A stretch of 64,000 nucleotides of DNA, taken from Fretibacterium fastidiosum (GTDB taxonomy: Bacteria; Synergistota; Synergistia; Synergistales; Aminobacteriaceae). The stretch is from positions 2,785,699 to 2,849,698 of the forward strand of contig NZ_OZ209244.1 of the NCBI RefSeq assembly GCF_964642095.1, in the 5' to 3' direction. How positions within the stretch are numbered: position 1 is the stretch's first letter; the number at the start of each line of letters is the position of its first letter. A program made the position numbers and the translations under genes. Of this stretch, positions 8,013 through 16,380 are shown in pieces. The notes below the pieces were generated by a model. The model saw only the letters and a list, made by a program, of their open reading frames with translations. It searched no databases and was not told the origin of the DNA.

Positions 8013-8414
8013 TTATTCCTTTTCGCGGGCTGCGTGAAGAGACAGAAGCGCAAACAGCAGCAGTCCGGCGGACAGCGCGTACAGGACGGGGATGGAGACG
8101 GCCTGGCACGGCATCTGCAGGTTCTTGCAGCCTCCGATCAAGCCGCCCGGCAGAGCTGCCGCAAGCAGGGAAAGGCCAGCCAGAGCCTGGGACAGCCCCC
8201 TGCGGACGCCCTTATCCTTCTGCAGGAACATGAGGACACCCAGCAGGGCGGCGAGGGCTCCAACCCCCAACTCAGCCATTCCCATCCAATGGCACTTCAT
8301 CCAGCGCCCGCCATCCGGCAGAGGGCATACCGCTGCGGGCCCCCAAGTGGGCAGGACCGCGATAAGAATTCCAATCACAACGATGACGGCGGCAAACACG
8401 TTTCCTTTTTTCAT
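8013..8414 (-). CDS. DUF4418 family membrane protein
   Basis: 133 residues with four hydrophobic segments (about 7-24, 48-64, 76-92, 108-126). Conserved-looking Cys residues lie in the two loops: PAAVCPLPDGGRWMKCHWMG and GGCKNLQMPCQAVS. That fits DUF4418 as I recall it, a small four-helix protein found beside FtsX-type ABC transporters. It is the first gene after the conserved leader at site 3 and probably works with the downstream exporter. Function is unknown. Confidence 0.75.
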   Translation of the reverse strand: MKKGNVFAAVIVVIGILIAVLPTWGPAAVCPLPDGGRWMKCHWMGMAELGVGALAALLGVLMFLQKDKGVRRGLSQALAGLSLLAAALPGGLIGGCKNLQMPCQAVSIPVLYALSAGLLLFALLSLHAAREKE

Positions 8415-8795
8415 GATGGTTTCCTCTCAATCAAACCTGTGTTTCAGGGTTGGCCCACACTATAAATAGCAACGGGCCCCAGACTCCGCCAAAAATCTTC
8501 CTCGTGGGGGAGACTTGTCCTGCAGAAGGACCGCGGAGTTGTCTATCAAGACCACCTCGTCCGATGCGCCGTCCACGCTCCAGCCGTTCTTACGCCTGTA
8601 CGGAACATGCAGTTTCTACCATCACCTGCGCAGAAGGAGCCATACGGGTCATCAGGACGCACAACACAGACAGCGACCACCGCGTCTTCGGCGTCCGCCT
8701 CGATGCAATGGGACAAACAAAAAAATGTGTTCTGCCGGCGTAGAGCAAAATAATGGCGCGAGAAGAGGAAAGAGTATTTGGAAGGAAGAACGCCT

Positions 8796-8936
8796 CTACA
8801 ACAAAACAACCCTGCGGACCTCGTACTCAGAAGGAGCCAAAACCCCAGCGGGAACGACCACAGAAATCGCCTCTAAAAAGAGAGGTCGGATCCATCCATG
8901 CGCACTCCTCGCAGCAGCACAATGCATCCCCTGCAT
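8796..8936 (-). CDS. Leader ORF B, site 3 (MQGMH start)
   Basis: A 46-codon frame starting MQGMHCAAAR. The ATGCANGGGATGCAT start is shared with sites 1 and 2, but no clear ribosome site is seen here and the rest is not conserved. Listed because of the conserved start. Confidence 0.35.
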   Translation of the reverse strand: MQGMHCAAARSAHGWIRPLFLEAISVVVPAGVLAPSEYEVRRVVLL

Positions 8937-8949
8937 CGTCGGCTGCGAA

Positions 8950-8970
8950 TCACGTCACAGTGTAACGCAT
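8950..8970 (-). CDS. Leader mini-ORF A, site 3 (MRYTVT)
   Basis: A six-codon frame from ATG at 8970 to TGA at 8950, preceded by GAGGAGGGG. Position and spacing match ORF A of sites 1 and 2, with peptide MRYTVT instead of MRRYGCT or MRRCGYT. Confidence 0.45.
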   Translation of the reverse strand: MRYTVT

Positions 8971-9028
8971 GAAGCCCCTCCTCTCCGAAGGCAGCCCATC
9001 TTAGGGCCTAAAATTCAATCCAAAGCAA

Positions 9029-9057
9029 CTTTAACATAAATAACAATGGAGTGTCAA
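9029..9057 (-). promoter_or_regulatory. Promoter for leader site 3
   Basis: Minus strand TTGACA, 17-base spacer, TTAAAG. Same -35 and spacing as at sites 1 and 2, with a weaker -10. The 9058-9298 stretch beyond it shows nothing further. Confidence 0.65.
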
Positions 9058-9298
9058 GATCATAAAGAAAGCCCAAATCCACAGGTTGCGATGGCCTTTA
9101 TGAAGGATAAAATGCGTTGTTGCATAGATTGAGACAATTCCCCTTTTGCGTCCGCCAAGTGCAGCGGCGAACGTGCAAAACCGGTTTCCGACGCACGTTA
9201 AAAACTTTGCCCGTGGATTTGGGCTGTTACGTTTGGCTTACAATTTAGAAATCCGTAAAACGATCTCCGTAGTTTGTACGGGCTCTGTGTCACAGGCA

Positions 9299-10078
9299 TC
9301 AACAATCCATATAATAATTATAATGAAAACGAATAGAAATCGGGATGTTTTTGTCTCTAAACTTTTTTTTGATCATCTCCTTGTTCGCATCGCTTTCCAT
9401 TTGATTGATTGTCTGAACGATGCCGTCAACCACATCGGCAAACTGTTCTTGCGGAACCCCTACGGCCATCTCGTCATTCCCCCAGCCTGCGCGATGTCTT
9501 GTGCCGATACAAAGCAACGATATGTTAATATCACGTGTAACGTAGGGCCGGGCCGTGCATTCCAAACAGACCGCCTGATTGCCGATCATGTTAATGGAAG
9601 CGGGCATGCCATGATGATAAGCATAGCCCTGAATGATCCTCATGCAATTATATGGATTGGCTACAATCAGAACGACATCGGGACGCTTATCCATATCCTC
9701 GATTGGCGCCAAGAACAACCCGTATTTGGGCTCTTTTGAATAAGTCAGCCCCTTCCTCACATCTGCGGCCACTTTTTCCGAGTCATACAGTTTCAACCTT
9801 GCCCAGTTCTCTCCGTGCGCATTTTTGGGGTCCGAAGGGTCAATCCCCATGACTCTGGGGCCGCTCCTGCAACTGAAATCCTCAGACCTCGCCTTAATGT
9901 GTTTCCCTTTTGTTGCCGCAGCAACCATCTGGCAATAGTTGATTGGACGCAGCAAGGGCTTCGCATCTACCGCTTCATATTCTGACACGTCGTTCAGTAG
10001 ACTGACGCCTACGGCTCTTCTCGAGAGTTCAAGCGCGCAGTACAATTTGTCTGCCCACTCTCTCCAATCGGTTGACAT
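9299..10078 (-). CDS. DUF169 family protein
   Basis: 259 residues. The YCQMVAAATKGKHIKA region, FSCRSGPRVMG, and a central PDVVLIVANPYNCMRIIQGY block followed by ACLECTARPY-like Cys residues match the DUF169 family (Cys-containing, function unknown). No signal peptide, so cytoplasmic. Its ATG overlaps the stop of the binding-protein gene (TAATG), so it is the last gene of the MetNIQ-like operon. Base composition is lower in GC than in the flanking operons, shared with the whole 9.3-12.4 kb operon, which may have been acquired. Confidence 0.7.
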   Translation of the reverse strand: MSTDWREWADKLYCALELSRRAVGVSLLNDVSEYEAVDAKPLLRPINYCQMVAAATKGKHIKARSEDFSCRSGPRVMGIDPSDPKNAHGENWARLKLYDSEKVAADVRKGLTYSKEPKYGLFLAPIEDMDKRPDVVLIVANPYNCMRIIQGYAYHHGMPASINMIGNQAVCLECTARPYVTRDINISLLCIGTRHRAGWGNDEMAVGVPQEQFADVVDGIVQTINQMESDANKEMIKKKFRDKNIPISIRFHYNYYMDC

Positions 10079-10911
10079 TATTGCTTGACCTGAGCATCGT
10101 CAGTGTAGAACTCGAAGACGTTTGGAAATGCCTCATTAATTTTCGCCTGCACATCCGCATTGCGCAGACATTCAGCCATATTCACAGCCCAGTCGGATTC
10201 CACGTCGGTGCGGTTTACAGTGATGCCCATGGGGTAATTGATCATGACATTGTCGCGGACAAGATAGACGGAAGGATTTTTTCCAGCAGCAGACATATGT
10301 GTAAACCAACAGCATGCTCCTGCCATATCTTCAAGGGCAGTCACCGTCTGAGCCTGTTCCATTTCCACGAATTCAAGATTTTTCGGATTTTCGACGATGT
10401 CCGCAACCGTCGCAAACTCGACATCGCCTGCCAGCTTAATGAGCCCGGCCTCCTGAAGGACTTTCAGCGAAACATCCTCGTTTGTAGCGTCGTTCATAAC
10501 CGCTATCTGCGCTCCGTCAGGAATTTTATCGACCGAATCGTATTTCTCGGAGTAGAGCCCAATTCCGGTGTACATGCCGTACGGCTTTACCATTTCAAGA
10601 TTCGTGCCGTTGTTTGTGTTGTAACTGTGCACAAATTTCAGCTGTTGTCCGATGGAAACCATCGTCTCGCCAGTGGCACATGCTTCAAGGCACACCGGAT
10701 TGGAGTCAAACAGAATAAACTTTGTTTTATAACCAAGGCTTTCATACAAATCCTTAAATGCCTCATAGAACACCTGGGAAACGGCAGTACCTGCGATCGT
10801 TACCGTCGTTCCCTCCCCAGGTTTTACCGCCTCAGACGAGGCACATTCAGCCGTCAGCCCTACCACCACTGCGAGCGCCATCAATGATGCCATCACTTTC
10901 TTTTTCATCAT
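10078..10911 (-). CDS. NlpA/MetQ-like ABC substrate-binding protein
   Basis: 277 residues. A signal segment (about 5-22) is followed by VTIAGTAVSQVFYEAFKDLY and a two-lobe binding fold; SPBP features such as KIPDGAQIAVMNDATNED and LKVLQEAGLIKL are typical of the MetQ/NlpA family. Several unusual Cys residues (NPVCLEACATGE, GACCWFTH) are not part of the usual methionine site. No clean lipobox. It belongs with the MetI-like permease 26 bases upstream and the MetN-like ATPase. With DUF169 as neighbour the ligand need not be methionine. Confidence 0.8.
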   Translation of the reverse strand: MMKKKVMASLMALAVVVGLTAECASSEAVKPGEGTTVTIAGTAVSQVFYEAFKDLYESLGYKTKFILFDSNPVCLEACATGETMVSIGQQLKFVHSYNTNNGTNLEMVKPYGMYTGIGLYSEKYDSVDKIPDGAQIAVMNDATNEDVSLKVLQEAGLIKLAGDVEFATVADIVENPKNLEFVEMEQAQTVTALEDMAGACCWFTHMSAAGKNPSVYLVRDNVMINYPMGITVNRTDVESDWAVNMAECLRNADVQAKINEAFPNVFEFYTDDAQVKQ

Positions 10912-10937
10912 GTTCTCCTTCCGTTATTCAGCAGACG

Positions 10938-11621
10938 CTATTTTGTATATTCATACAGCCTGCTTCCAATTGTTTGAATCACCAGCACAAGCAATATCAA
11001 AATAATTACGATAAAATACATGATCAGGTAGTCAAATCTTTGATAGCCGTATGTCAGGGCAACAGCCCCTAACCCACCTGCACCCACGGCTCCCGCCATT
11101 GCCGACGTGTTGAGTATGTTGATCGCCATAATCGTAAAGTTGGAGATGAGAGTCGGCAGGGCCTCGACAAGCATGACCTTAAAGACAATCTGCAATTTCG
11201 TGGCCCCTATGGACTGTGCCATACGTATAAGCTGGGGATCAACGGTGTTCAGCGCATTCTCTGTCAATCTGACGGCAAAGGGCGTACTTCCGAGCGTTAT
11301 AGCAAATATCGCGGCTTTCACGCCAATTCTTGTTCCGATAAAAAAGCGGGTGACAGGTGCAATCGCAACGATCAAAATCATCATCGGGAACGAACGGGTA
11401 ATATCTGTAATCCTTTCCAATATGGCATGGAACGCCGGATGCGGAGACAGCCCGCTTTTGTCGGTCATTACGAGGATAATGCCGAACATAACACCGAAAA
11501 TAACCGAGAGCACAAAAGAGATCGTCACCATTACCAACGTTTCCCCGATCGCGGGAATGATCGCCGTTGGCAAATAGCGCATCAGATTTGAATTCTGAAA
11601 AGCACGAGTGAACGCTTCCAT
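10938..11621 (-). CDS. MetI-like ABC transporter permease
   Basis: About 227 residues from ATG at 11621 (MEAFTRAFQNSNL), chosen for the GGAGGAATATT ribosome site; the longer frame overlaps the ATPase gene. Five or so membrane segments, an ITDITRSFPMMILIVAI stretch and an AQSIGATKLQIVFKVMLVEA motif (the EAA-like loop) are typical of methionine-type permeases. Lies 4 bases downstream of the ATPase gene. Confidence 0.88.
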   Translation of the reverse strand: MEAFTRAFQNSNLMRYLPTAIIPAIGETLVMVTISFVLSVIFGVMFGIILVMTDKSGLSPHPAFHAILERITDITRSFPMMILIVAIAPVTRFFIGTRIGVKAAIFAITLGSTPFAVRLTENALNTVDPQLIRMAQSIGATKLQIVFKVMLVEALPTLISNFTIMAINILNTSAMAGAVGAGGLGAVALTYGYQRFDYLIMYFIVIILILLVLVIQTIGSRLYEYTK

Positions 11622-11625
11622 TAAA

Positions 11626-12450
11626 TCAATATTCCTCCGCAATCCCGTACCTGATTCCCCGATCATCAAGGAATTTTCGACAACTCTCAAAATCATGAAT
11701 ATCTATGGTGAACGATACTTTGCCCTCCTCGTCACCGAGGACAGCCCTCAGTTGTTGCGGCACTTCACGAAAAACTTCTGCCACATTTCCTACAAGCGAG
11801 GCTTTCCCACCGTCAATTATTCCCACACGTTCGCAAAACCTGCGTACCACTGCCATTTCGTGCGTCACAATTATAATCGTAATTTTATATTTCTCCCGCA
11901 GACTCTCGAGCAGTTCAAGCACGGAGGCGGTCGACCTGGGATCAAGCGCGCTTGTGCATTCATCGCAAAGCAGATACCTGGGATTCAAGGCAAGCGCCCG
12001 TGCAATCGCTACCCGCTGTTTCTGCCCGCCGCTTAATTCTGCCGGTCTACTTTTCAGTTTTTCCTGCATCCCCGTTACTTCAGCGAGCTCTTCCACCCGA
12101 TCCTTAATTTCGGTCTTTGAACACCCCCAGCACTCCATGGGAAAAGAAATGTTATGAAAAACATCCTTTCGTCCGATCAGAGAAAAATTTTGGAAAATCA
12201 GCCCCACGTTCTTCCGAAACCTGCGAAGTTCAGCATCAGAAAGAGTCTCGACGCGGACGCCATCCACCACAACGCTGCCTCTCTGGTACTTTTCCAATCC
12301 GTTCAGGCAGTTGAGGATCGTGGACTTTCCGACGCCGCTTGGGCCGATGATTCCAAAAGCCTCGTTGTCTGCTATTTTCAGATTGAGGTTATTCAAGACG
12401 TCAACGCCATCATAAGATTTGCAGACATTCTCGAACGTTATCATTTGCAT
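11626..12450 (-). CDS. MetN-like ABC transporter ATP-binding protein
   Basis: 274 residues; the second ATG at 12444 (MITFENV) is better spaced from GAGGAG. Walker A GPSGVGKS, signature LSGGQKQR and a DECTSALDP Walker B (Cys replaces the usual Pro after DE). The C-terminal part (about 225-274) is much shorter than the NIL/ACT regulatory domain of classical MetN (about 340 residues), so substrate feedback as in E. coli MetN is not expected to be the same. First gene of the importer operon; no clear promoter in 12451-12556, where a weak hairpin (GGTGCGGCC/GGTCGCACC) may end the preceding operon. Confidence 0.88.
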   Translation of the reverse strand: MQMITFENVCKSYDGVDVLNNLNLKIADNEAFGIIGPSGVGKSTILNCLNGLEKYQRGSVVVDGVRVETLSDAELRRFRKNVGLIFQNFSLIGRKDVFHNISFPMECWGCSKTEIKDRVEELAEVTGMQEKLKSRPAELSGGQKQRVAIARALALNPRYLLCDECTSALDPRSTASVLELLESLREKYKITIIIVTHEMAVVRRFCERVGIIDGGKASLVGNVAEVFREVPQQLRAVLGDEEGKVSFTIDIHDFESCRKFLDDRGIRYGIAEEY

Positions 12451-12556
12451 TTCTCCTCAAAAACGAGCCGCCGATGATTAAAAAACATGCAAAACCACTG
12501 GAGTATTGGTGCGACCGCGCTTTCTTGCGATCTTCAGCTGGCCGCACCGACACATC

Positions 12557-13705
12557 TCACGTCGCCATGCGCATCATCTCGATGAAGGCGCCAAGGCGGG
12601 TTTCGATCTGCCCCCGATCCGACTGGGAGAAGTCGGTGTCGATTCGGAGGTAGGGAAGCCCCAGCTCCTCGTAGACCGTCTTCTTCGTGTTCCAAGCTTC
12701 CACGGCGAAGGTGTGGCACCCCTGCAGGACCGCCTCGACCACTCCATCGACCTTGTACTCCGAAACCAGGTGCTTGAGGTCGTCGAACCGTCCCCCGTTG
12801 GGCGTCATGACGGAGCAGTTGATCTTCAAATACCGCTCGGCCAGCGCCTCGTAAGGGTCCTTGTCCTCGTCCACCACGAATCGGAGCGTCCTTGGCCCGG
12901 CACAATGATCGGAGCAGACGTAGTCGGCCCCCATGTCCTCCATCCTGTGGATCAGCTTCTCGCGCAGCCCCGTGTTGGGGCAGCCCGTAAGGAGGACCCT
13001 CGGACGATCCGGCGTCGTCTCGCGGACGCGGTGCCTGAACTCCCTCGTCTTTTCCGCAAGTTTCTCTATCAGGCTGTCGTCCGTAAAGTGAAAGTCGGCG
13101 GACTCGGAAACCGTGGTCAGCTCATACCCCGATACGGGGGACGGCTTGGCCTTGGCGACCTCGTAAAGCTCTATCAGCGCCCTCCGCACGCGATTGCGGT
13201 AGACGATGGCGTCGTGGAGCTTTTCCTCGGTGATTTCAACGTTTAAGAGGTCCTCCAGAAACCCTGCCGCGAGGCGAACCTCCTCCGTCCAGGATTCTAC
13301 GGCGAGGGCCTGATCCTTGCCCTGAGGCAGCTTCATGACGTGCACCGGCTTGATCTCGCCCAGGAGCTCGTACATCTTCTTCTTGCCGTCGCAGGTCGTC
13401 TCTGCAAGCACCCCGTCGGAGAAGTAGAAGAACGGGCACTGATCGGTCATGGCCAGCCCGTAGCTGGACTTGATCAAGGGGCACAGGGTCTTGGGCAGCC
13501 GCGTCTCGGCCTCCAGGATGCCCTGCTCGCTGTTGCCGCAGAGGCCGACGGGGATGGCCCCCGCAGCGTGGATCAACTCGGTCGGGGTGTAGGAACAGAA
13601 GGTCCCGACGACCTTCTTCCCCTTCTTCTTTACGTCGTAGAGAGCCAGAAAGGCGTTCCTTCGCTTCTCATCATAGCTCTCAAAGTTTTTTGGCAGCGAA
13701 AGCAT
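12557..13705 (-). CDS. 2-hydroxyacyl-CoA dehydratase-like, double-cubane-type anaerobic reductase
   Basis: 382 residues, cytoplasmic. GTFCSYTPTELIHAAGAIPV opens the HgdB/C-like fold; further Cys lie in TLCPLIKSSYG, AETTCDGKKKMYE, LTGCPNTG, CSDHCAGPR and QGCHTFAVEA. The size and Cys pattern fit the stand-alone double-cubane-cluster reductase group (E. coli YjiM type) better than a two-subunit dehydratase. No ATP-dependent activator gene is adjacent. It ends the Cys-rich transport cluster starting at 19411, after a 69-residue gene, so it may act on the imported compound or its product. Substrate unknown. Confidence 0.75.
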   Translation of the reverse strand: MLSLPKNFESYDEKRRNAFLALYDVKKKGKKVVGTFCSYTPTELIHAAGAIPVGLCGNSEQGILEAETRLPKTLCPLIKSSYGLAMTDQCPFFYFSDGVLAETTCDGKKKMYELLGEIKPVHVMKLPQGKDQALAVESWTEEVRLAAGFLEDLLNVEITEEKLHDAIVYRNRVRRALIELYEVAKAKPSPVSGYELTTVSESADFHFTDDSLIEKLAEKTREFRHRVRETTPDRPRVLLTGCPNTGLREKLIHRMEDMGADYVCSDHCAGPRTLRFVVDEDKDPYEALAERYLKINCSVMTPNGGRFDDLKHLVSEYKVDGVVEAVLQGCHTFAVEAWNTKKTVYEELGLPYLRIDTDFSQSDRGQIETRLGAFIEMMRMAT

Positions 13706-13756
13706 GTGCTGTGTCCCCCCTTGAACAGATCGATAGACGCAAAAGAGTCGGAACGC

Positions 13757-13966
13757 TTACGCAGCCCCGCCCCTCCAGAGCTCTCCGATCCAGTTTTCGA
13801 CCGTCACCTTGCAGGCGAAGCTCCCGGTACCGCGTTCTTCCTCGTCCTCTCCACACGTCTTGCGGAAGGCGTTTTCCTCCGCGGAGAGCCGGGCGGCGAT
13901 GCTGTCGATGATGAGGCGCTCCTGGTCGTAGTTCTTGAAGGTAAGAGAATCCCTGAAATTTGCCAT
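13757..13966 (-). CDS. Small unknown protein (69 residues) in the Sao-like cluster
   Basis: ATG at 13966 with a good ribosome site (AAAGGAG, 8 bases before). It begins MANFRDSLTF and ends WIGELWRGGAA, with two Cys (38 and 52) flanking an acidic DEEERG stretch. No signal peptide or membrane segment. It lies 32 bases after the ATPase gene and about 50 bases before the reductase gene, on the same strand, so it is probably co-transcribed. No family recognised; a small partner or carrier for the reductase is possible but unproven. Confidence 0.6.
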   Translation of the reverse strand: MANFRDSLTFKNYDQERLIIDSIAARLSAEENAFRKTCGEDEEERGTGSFACKVTVENWIGELWRGGAA

Positions 13967-13998
13967 GTTCAAAACTCCTTTACCGATATTCTGAAAAC

Positions 13999-14778
13999 TC
14001 ACTCCGAGAACGGTTCTTCGGACTCGCGGAACGCCCGGCGCAGCAGGTCCGTCAGGTCGCCGACGTAATCCTTGAACCGCCTCGAGGAGCGATCGCGCGA
14101 ACGGGGCATGTCGATCGCGACGTCGGCCAGAAGACGACACCCTCCGGCCCCCATGACGAGCACCCTGTCGCTGAGAAAGACGGATTCGCTGACGTCGTGC
14201 GTGACCATCACGACGGTCGCGGCGACCTGGCGCACGAGGAGATCGAGTTCGTTCTGCATGATCTCGCGCATCTGAAAGTCGATGGCCCCAAGCGGCTCGT
14301 CCAGCAAAAGCACCTTCGGCCTGCCGGCCAGGGCGCGCACGACGGCGACGCGCTGCTGCATGCCGCCCGAGAGCTGAATGGGATATTTCCCCTCGTGTCC
14401 CTTGAGATGGGCCAGCTCGAGTAGCTCGTTCAGCCGCACCTCCTGCTTTTCCCGGGACTCCCCGGCGATCCTCAACGAGTAGAGGATGTTCGACCTGACA
14501 GTCATCCACGGAAAGAGCGCGTAGTTCTGGAAGACGTAGCCGCGCTCTACGCCCGGCCCCTCGATGGGCCGCCCTTCCAGCGCGGCCGTCCCCTCCGTGC
14601 AGGTCTGGAACCCGGCCAGAATGGTCAGCAGGGTCGTCTTGCCGCACCCCGAAGGCCCCAGCAGTGAGACGAACTGCCCCTTCATCACCTCGAACGAGAG
14701 GTCGTCGATGACGGACCGGACGTGTCCGTCCCGGTCCGCGAAGGATTTTTTGACGTGGTCAACGGTCAGGAGCGCCAT
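13999..14778 (-). CDS. saoA: ABC transporter ATP-binding protein (SsuB/TauB type; SaoA-like)
   Basis: 259 residues: Walker A GPSGCGKT, GYVFQNYALFPWMTV, LSGGMQQRVA signature, LLLDEPLGAID Walker B, VTHDV switch. This is the nitrate/sulfonate/taurine importer ATPase group. Its start overlaps the permease gene end by 20 bases. I give the saoA symbol because the whole gene set (thioredoxin-like, efflux permease, CC-tail protein, two binding-type proteins, permease, ATPase) matches the Sao cassette as I remember it from curated annotation; the name is not verified here. Confidence 0.72.
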   Translation of the reverse strand: MALLTVDHVKKSFADRDGHVRSVIDDLSFEVMKGQFVSLLGPSGCGKTTLLTILAGFQTCTEGTAALEGRPIEGPGVERGYVFQNYALFPWMTVRSNILYSLRIAGESREKQEVRLNELLELAHLKGHEGKYPIQLSGGMQQRVAVVRALAGRPKVLLLDEPLGAIDFQMREIMQNELDLLVRQVAATVVMVTHDVSESVFLSDRVLVMGAGGCRLLADVAIDMPRSRDRSSRRFKDYVGDLTDLLRRAFRESEEPFSE

Positions 14779-15610
14779 CTTTGTACCTCCATCCGGTCAG
14801 GCTGTGTTCGAGCAGGACGATGCTCTTGTCCATGGCGAACCCCACCAGGGCCGACATGATCATCAGGGCGTACAAAAGAGGCGTGTTCATGCGCACCTGC
14901 GCCTCGACCATGATGTAGCCGAACCCCTTGCTGGTGGCGATGAACTCGGCGCAGATGACCGACATCCACGCGCCGCCGAGAGCCAGCCGGCACCCCGTCA
15001 GGAAGCTGGGAAGCGCGCCGGGGACGACGACGTCCCTCAGGACCTGCCACGTGCCGGCCCCCATGCACCGCGCGGCGTTCTTGTAGTTGGGGTCGATGTT
15101 CATGACCCCGGAGATCGTGTTGATCAGGATGGGGAACACGGCGCTCATGGCGATCATGAAGATGGTCGGCCCGTCCCCGAGCCCAAACCAGATGATGGAA
15201 AGAGGCACCCAGGCCATGATGGGGACCTGCCGTATCGAGTTCACGTAGGGAGACAGGGCGACGAGCGCCGTGCGGGAGGAGCCCATGAGGAGCCCCAGCG
15301 GCAGCCCGATCGCGACCGCGTAGACGCAGCCCATGAAGACGCGCATGAGGGTGATGCCGAGGTTCGACATCACCTTTTTGTCGAACCACCCGAGGAAGAA
15401 GGTCTTCATCGTGACGAGGAAGTCCGGAAGGATCAGGCTGCGATCGATCGCCCTGGCCAGGAAGTACCAGAGCAGGCAGACGACCAGCGTGCCGGCCAGC
15501 ATGCAGACGAAGCCCTTCCTGCGCCCCATGATGGCGCCCAGGTTCAGCCCTCTTCTGGTGGAAAAGTTGATGCCGGAAGCGTTAACAATTGAACGTTCAT
15601 TTTGTGCCAT
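14759..15610 (-). CDS. saoP: ABC transporter permease (SsuC/TauC type; SaoP-like)
   Basis: About 283 residues from ATG at 15610 (MAQNERS), with GGAGAGGA upstream; ATG at 15529 is an alternative but has no good ribosome site. Six membrane segments; the EAA-type loop lies in NAARCMGAGTWQVLRDVVVP and is followed by GGAWMSVICAEFIATSKGFGY, typical of BPD permeases of the sulfonate/nitrate group. The start overlaps the end of the upstream gene by about 65 bases if the first start is used. Confidence 0.75.
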   Translation of the reverse strand: MAQNERSIVNASGINFSTRRGLNLGAIMGRRKGFVCMLAGTLVVCLLWYFLARAIDRSLILPDFLVTMKTFFLGWFDKKVMSNLGITLMRVFMGCVYAVAIGLPLGLLMGSSRTALVALSPYVNSIRQVPIMAWVPLSIIWFGLGDGPTIFMIAMSAVFPILINTISGVMNIDPNYKNAARCMGAGTWQVLRDVVVPGALPSFLTGCRLALGGAWMSVICAEFIATSKGFGYIMVEAQVRMNTPLLYALMIMSALVGFAMDKSIVLLEHSLTGWRYKDGAPDR

Positions 15611-16380
15611 GCTCTCGATGTTTCCTCTCCACATTCGACGCCCAGGACCTGCGGAAGCAGCTCTTCGCAGAGAGAAGCCTCCAACCTCCCGACCGTATCG
15701 TTGTAATGTCCAACAAATTCTTTGAAATCCGTGCTCCCGATCAGCGCCTCATGGACGACCAAAACCGCGGAGGGAGCGTCGCAGGACAGCGCGCGGTTCC
15801 GATACTGCGGAAGCCTGATCGCGTCGGCGGCATCCAGGACGACCGCATCGACGGCTCCACACTCCAGGGCATACGGCAGGGCCGGGGCCGTGATCGGATG
15901 CAGCTCTACCTCCTGCCCCAGGTTGGCGAAAACGGCCTGCTTCTGAAGGTCCCGCCCGTTCATGTACCCCACCGTCCGAGGATGCGCCACATCCCTGGCG
16001 ACCAGCACGTTCGCATTTTTCACCAGCCCACCGAACACCCTGAACGGCACCCCGGAAGCCAGAAACTTTTGCGCCGCATCCGGACACAGCACCGCCATGT
16101 CGAAGTCGCCGCCGGCCAGCGCAAACTCGGCCTGGGTTCCGCAGCAGTCGCTGAGCTGGAGAAAGGAGAGCTGCTTCATGCCGACGGAGCTGACCCTTGC
16201 GCTGCCGGTCCGGGCGACGTAGGCGACGATCTGTCCGGCCAGGTCCTCGCCGCAGGCGATCATGAGCCTCTCTCCGTGCGGGCGCCGGGCCGGGGCAGCC
16301 AGAAAGACGGCCGTCGCCGCCAGCGCCGCACAGAGGATGAGGACGAGCGGAGAGGGGCGTCTATTCAACGATCCCGTCAA
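15544..16380 (-). CDS. saoB: Periplasmic binding-type protein of the Sao-like cluster (SaoB-like)
   Basis: 278 residues with an N-terminal membrane/signal segment (about 11-30). The mature part looks like a short NMT1/SsuA-type binding fold: VGMKQLSFLQLSDCCGTQAE, then GGDFDMAVLCPDAAQKFLASG and later ALPYALECGAVDAVVLDAAD. The adjacent Cys pair in SDCC may be a metal- or thiol-binding site (Sec in some relatives, as I recall). It overlaps the upstream binding protein by 20 bases, so two binding-type proteins serve one permease. Confidence 0.65.
   Translation of the reverse strand: MTGSLNRRPSPLVLILCAALAATAVFLAAPARRPHGERLMIACGEDLAGQIVAYVARTGSARVSSVGMKQLSFLQLSDCCGTQAEFALAGGDFDMAVLCPDAAQKFLASGVPFRVFGGLVKNANVLVARDVAHPRTVGYMNGRDLQKQAVFANLGQEVELHPITAPALPYALECGAVDAVVLDAADAIRLPQYRNRALSCDAPSAVLVVHEALIGSTDFKEFVGHYNDTVGRLEASLCEELLPQVLGVECGEETSRAWHKMNVQLLTLPASTFPPEEG

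Larger units (their letters stand above)
8796..9022 (-). promoter_or_regulatory. Conserved 5' leader, site 3, upstream of DUF4418/FtsX operon
   Basis: Same order as sites 1 and 2: promoter, GGAGGGG ribosome site, mini-ORF A, then GATGCAGGGGATGCAT. It is more divergent than the other two, with a less clear terminator; CCTCTCTTTTTAGAGG is the nearest hairpin-like tract. The rest of 8415-8795 holds no gene that I can support. Confidence 0.5.
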
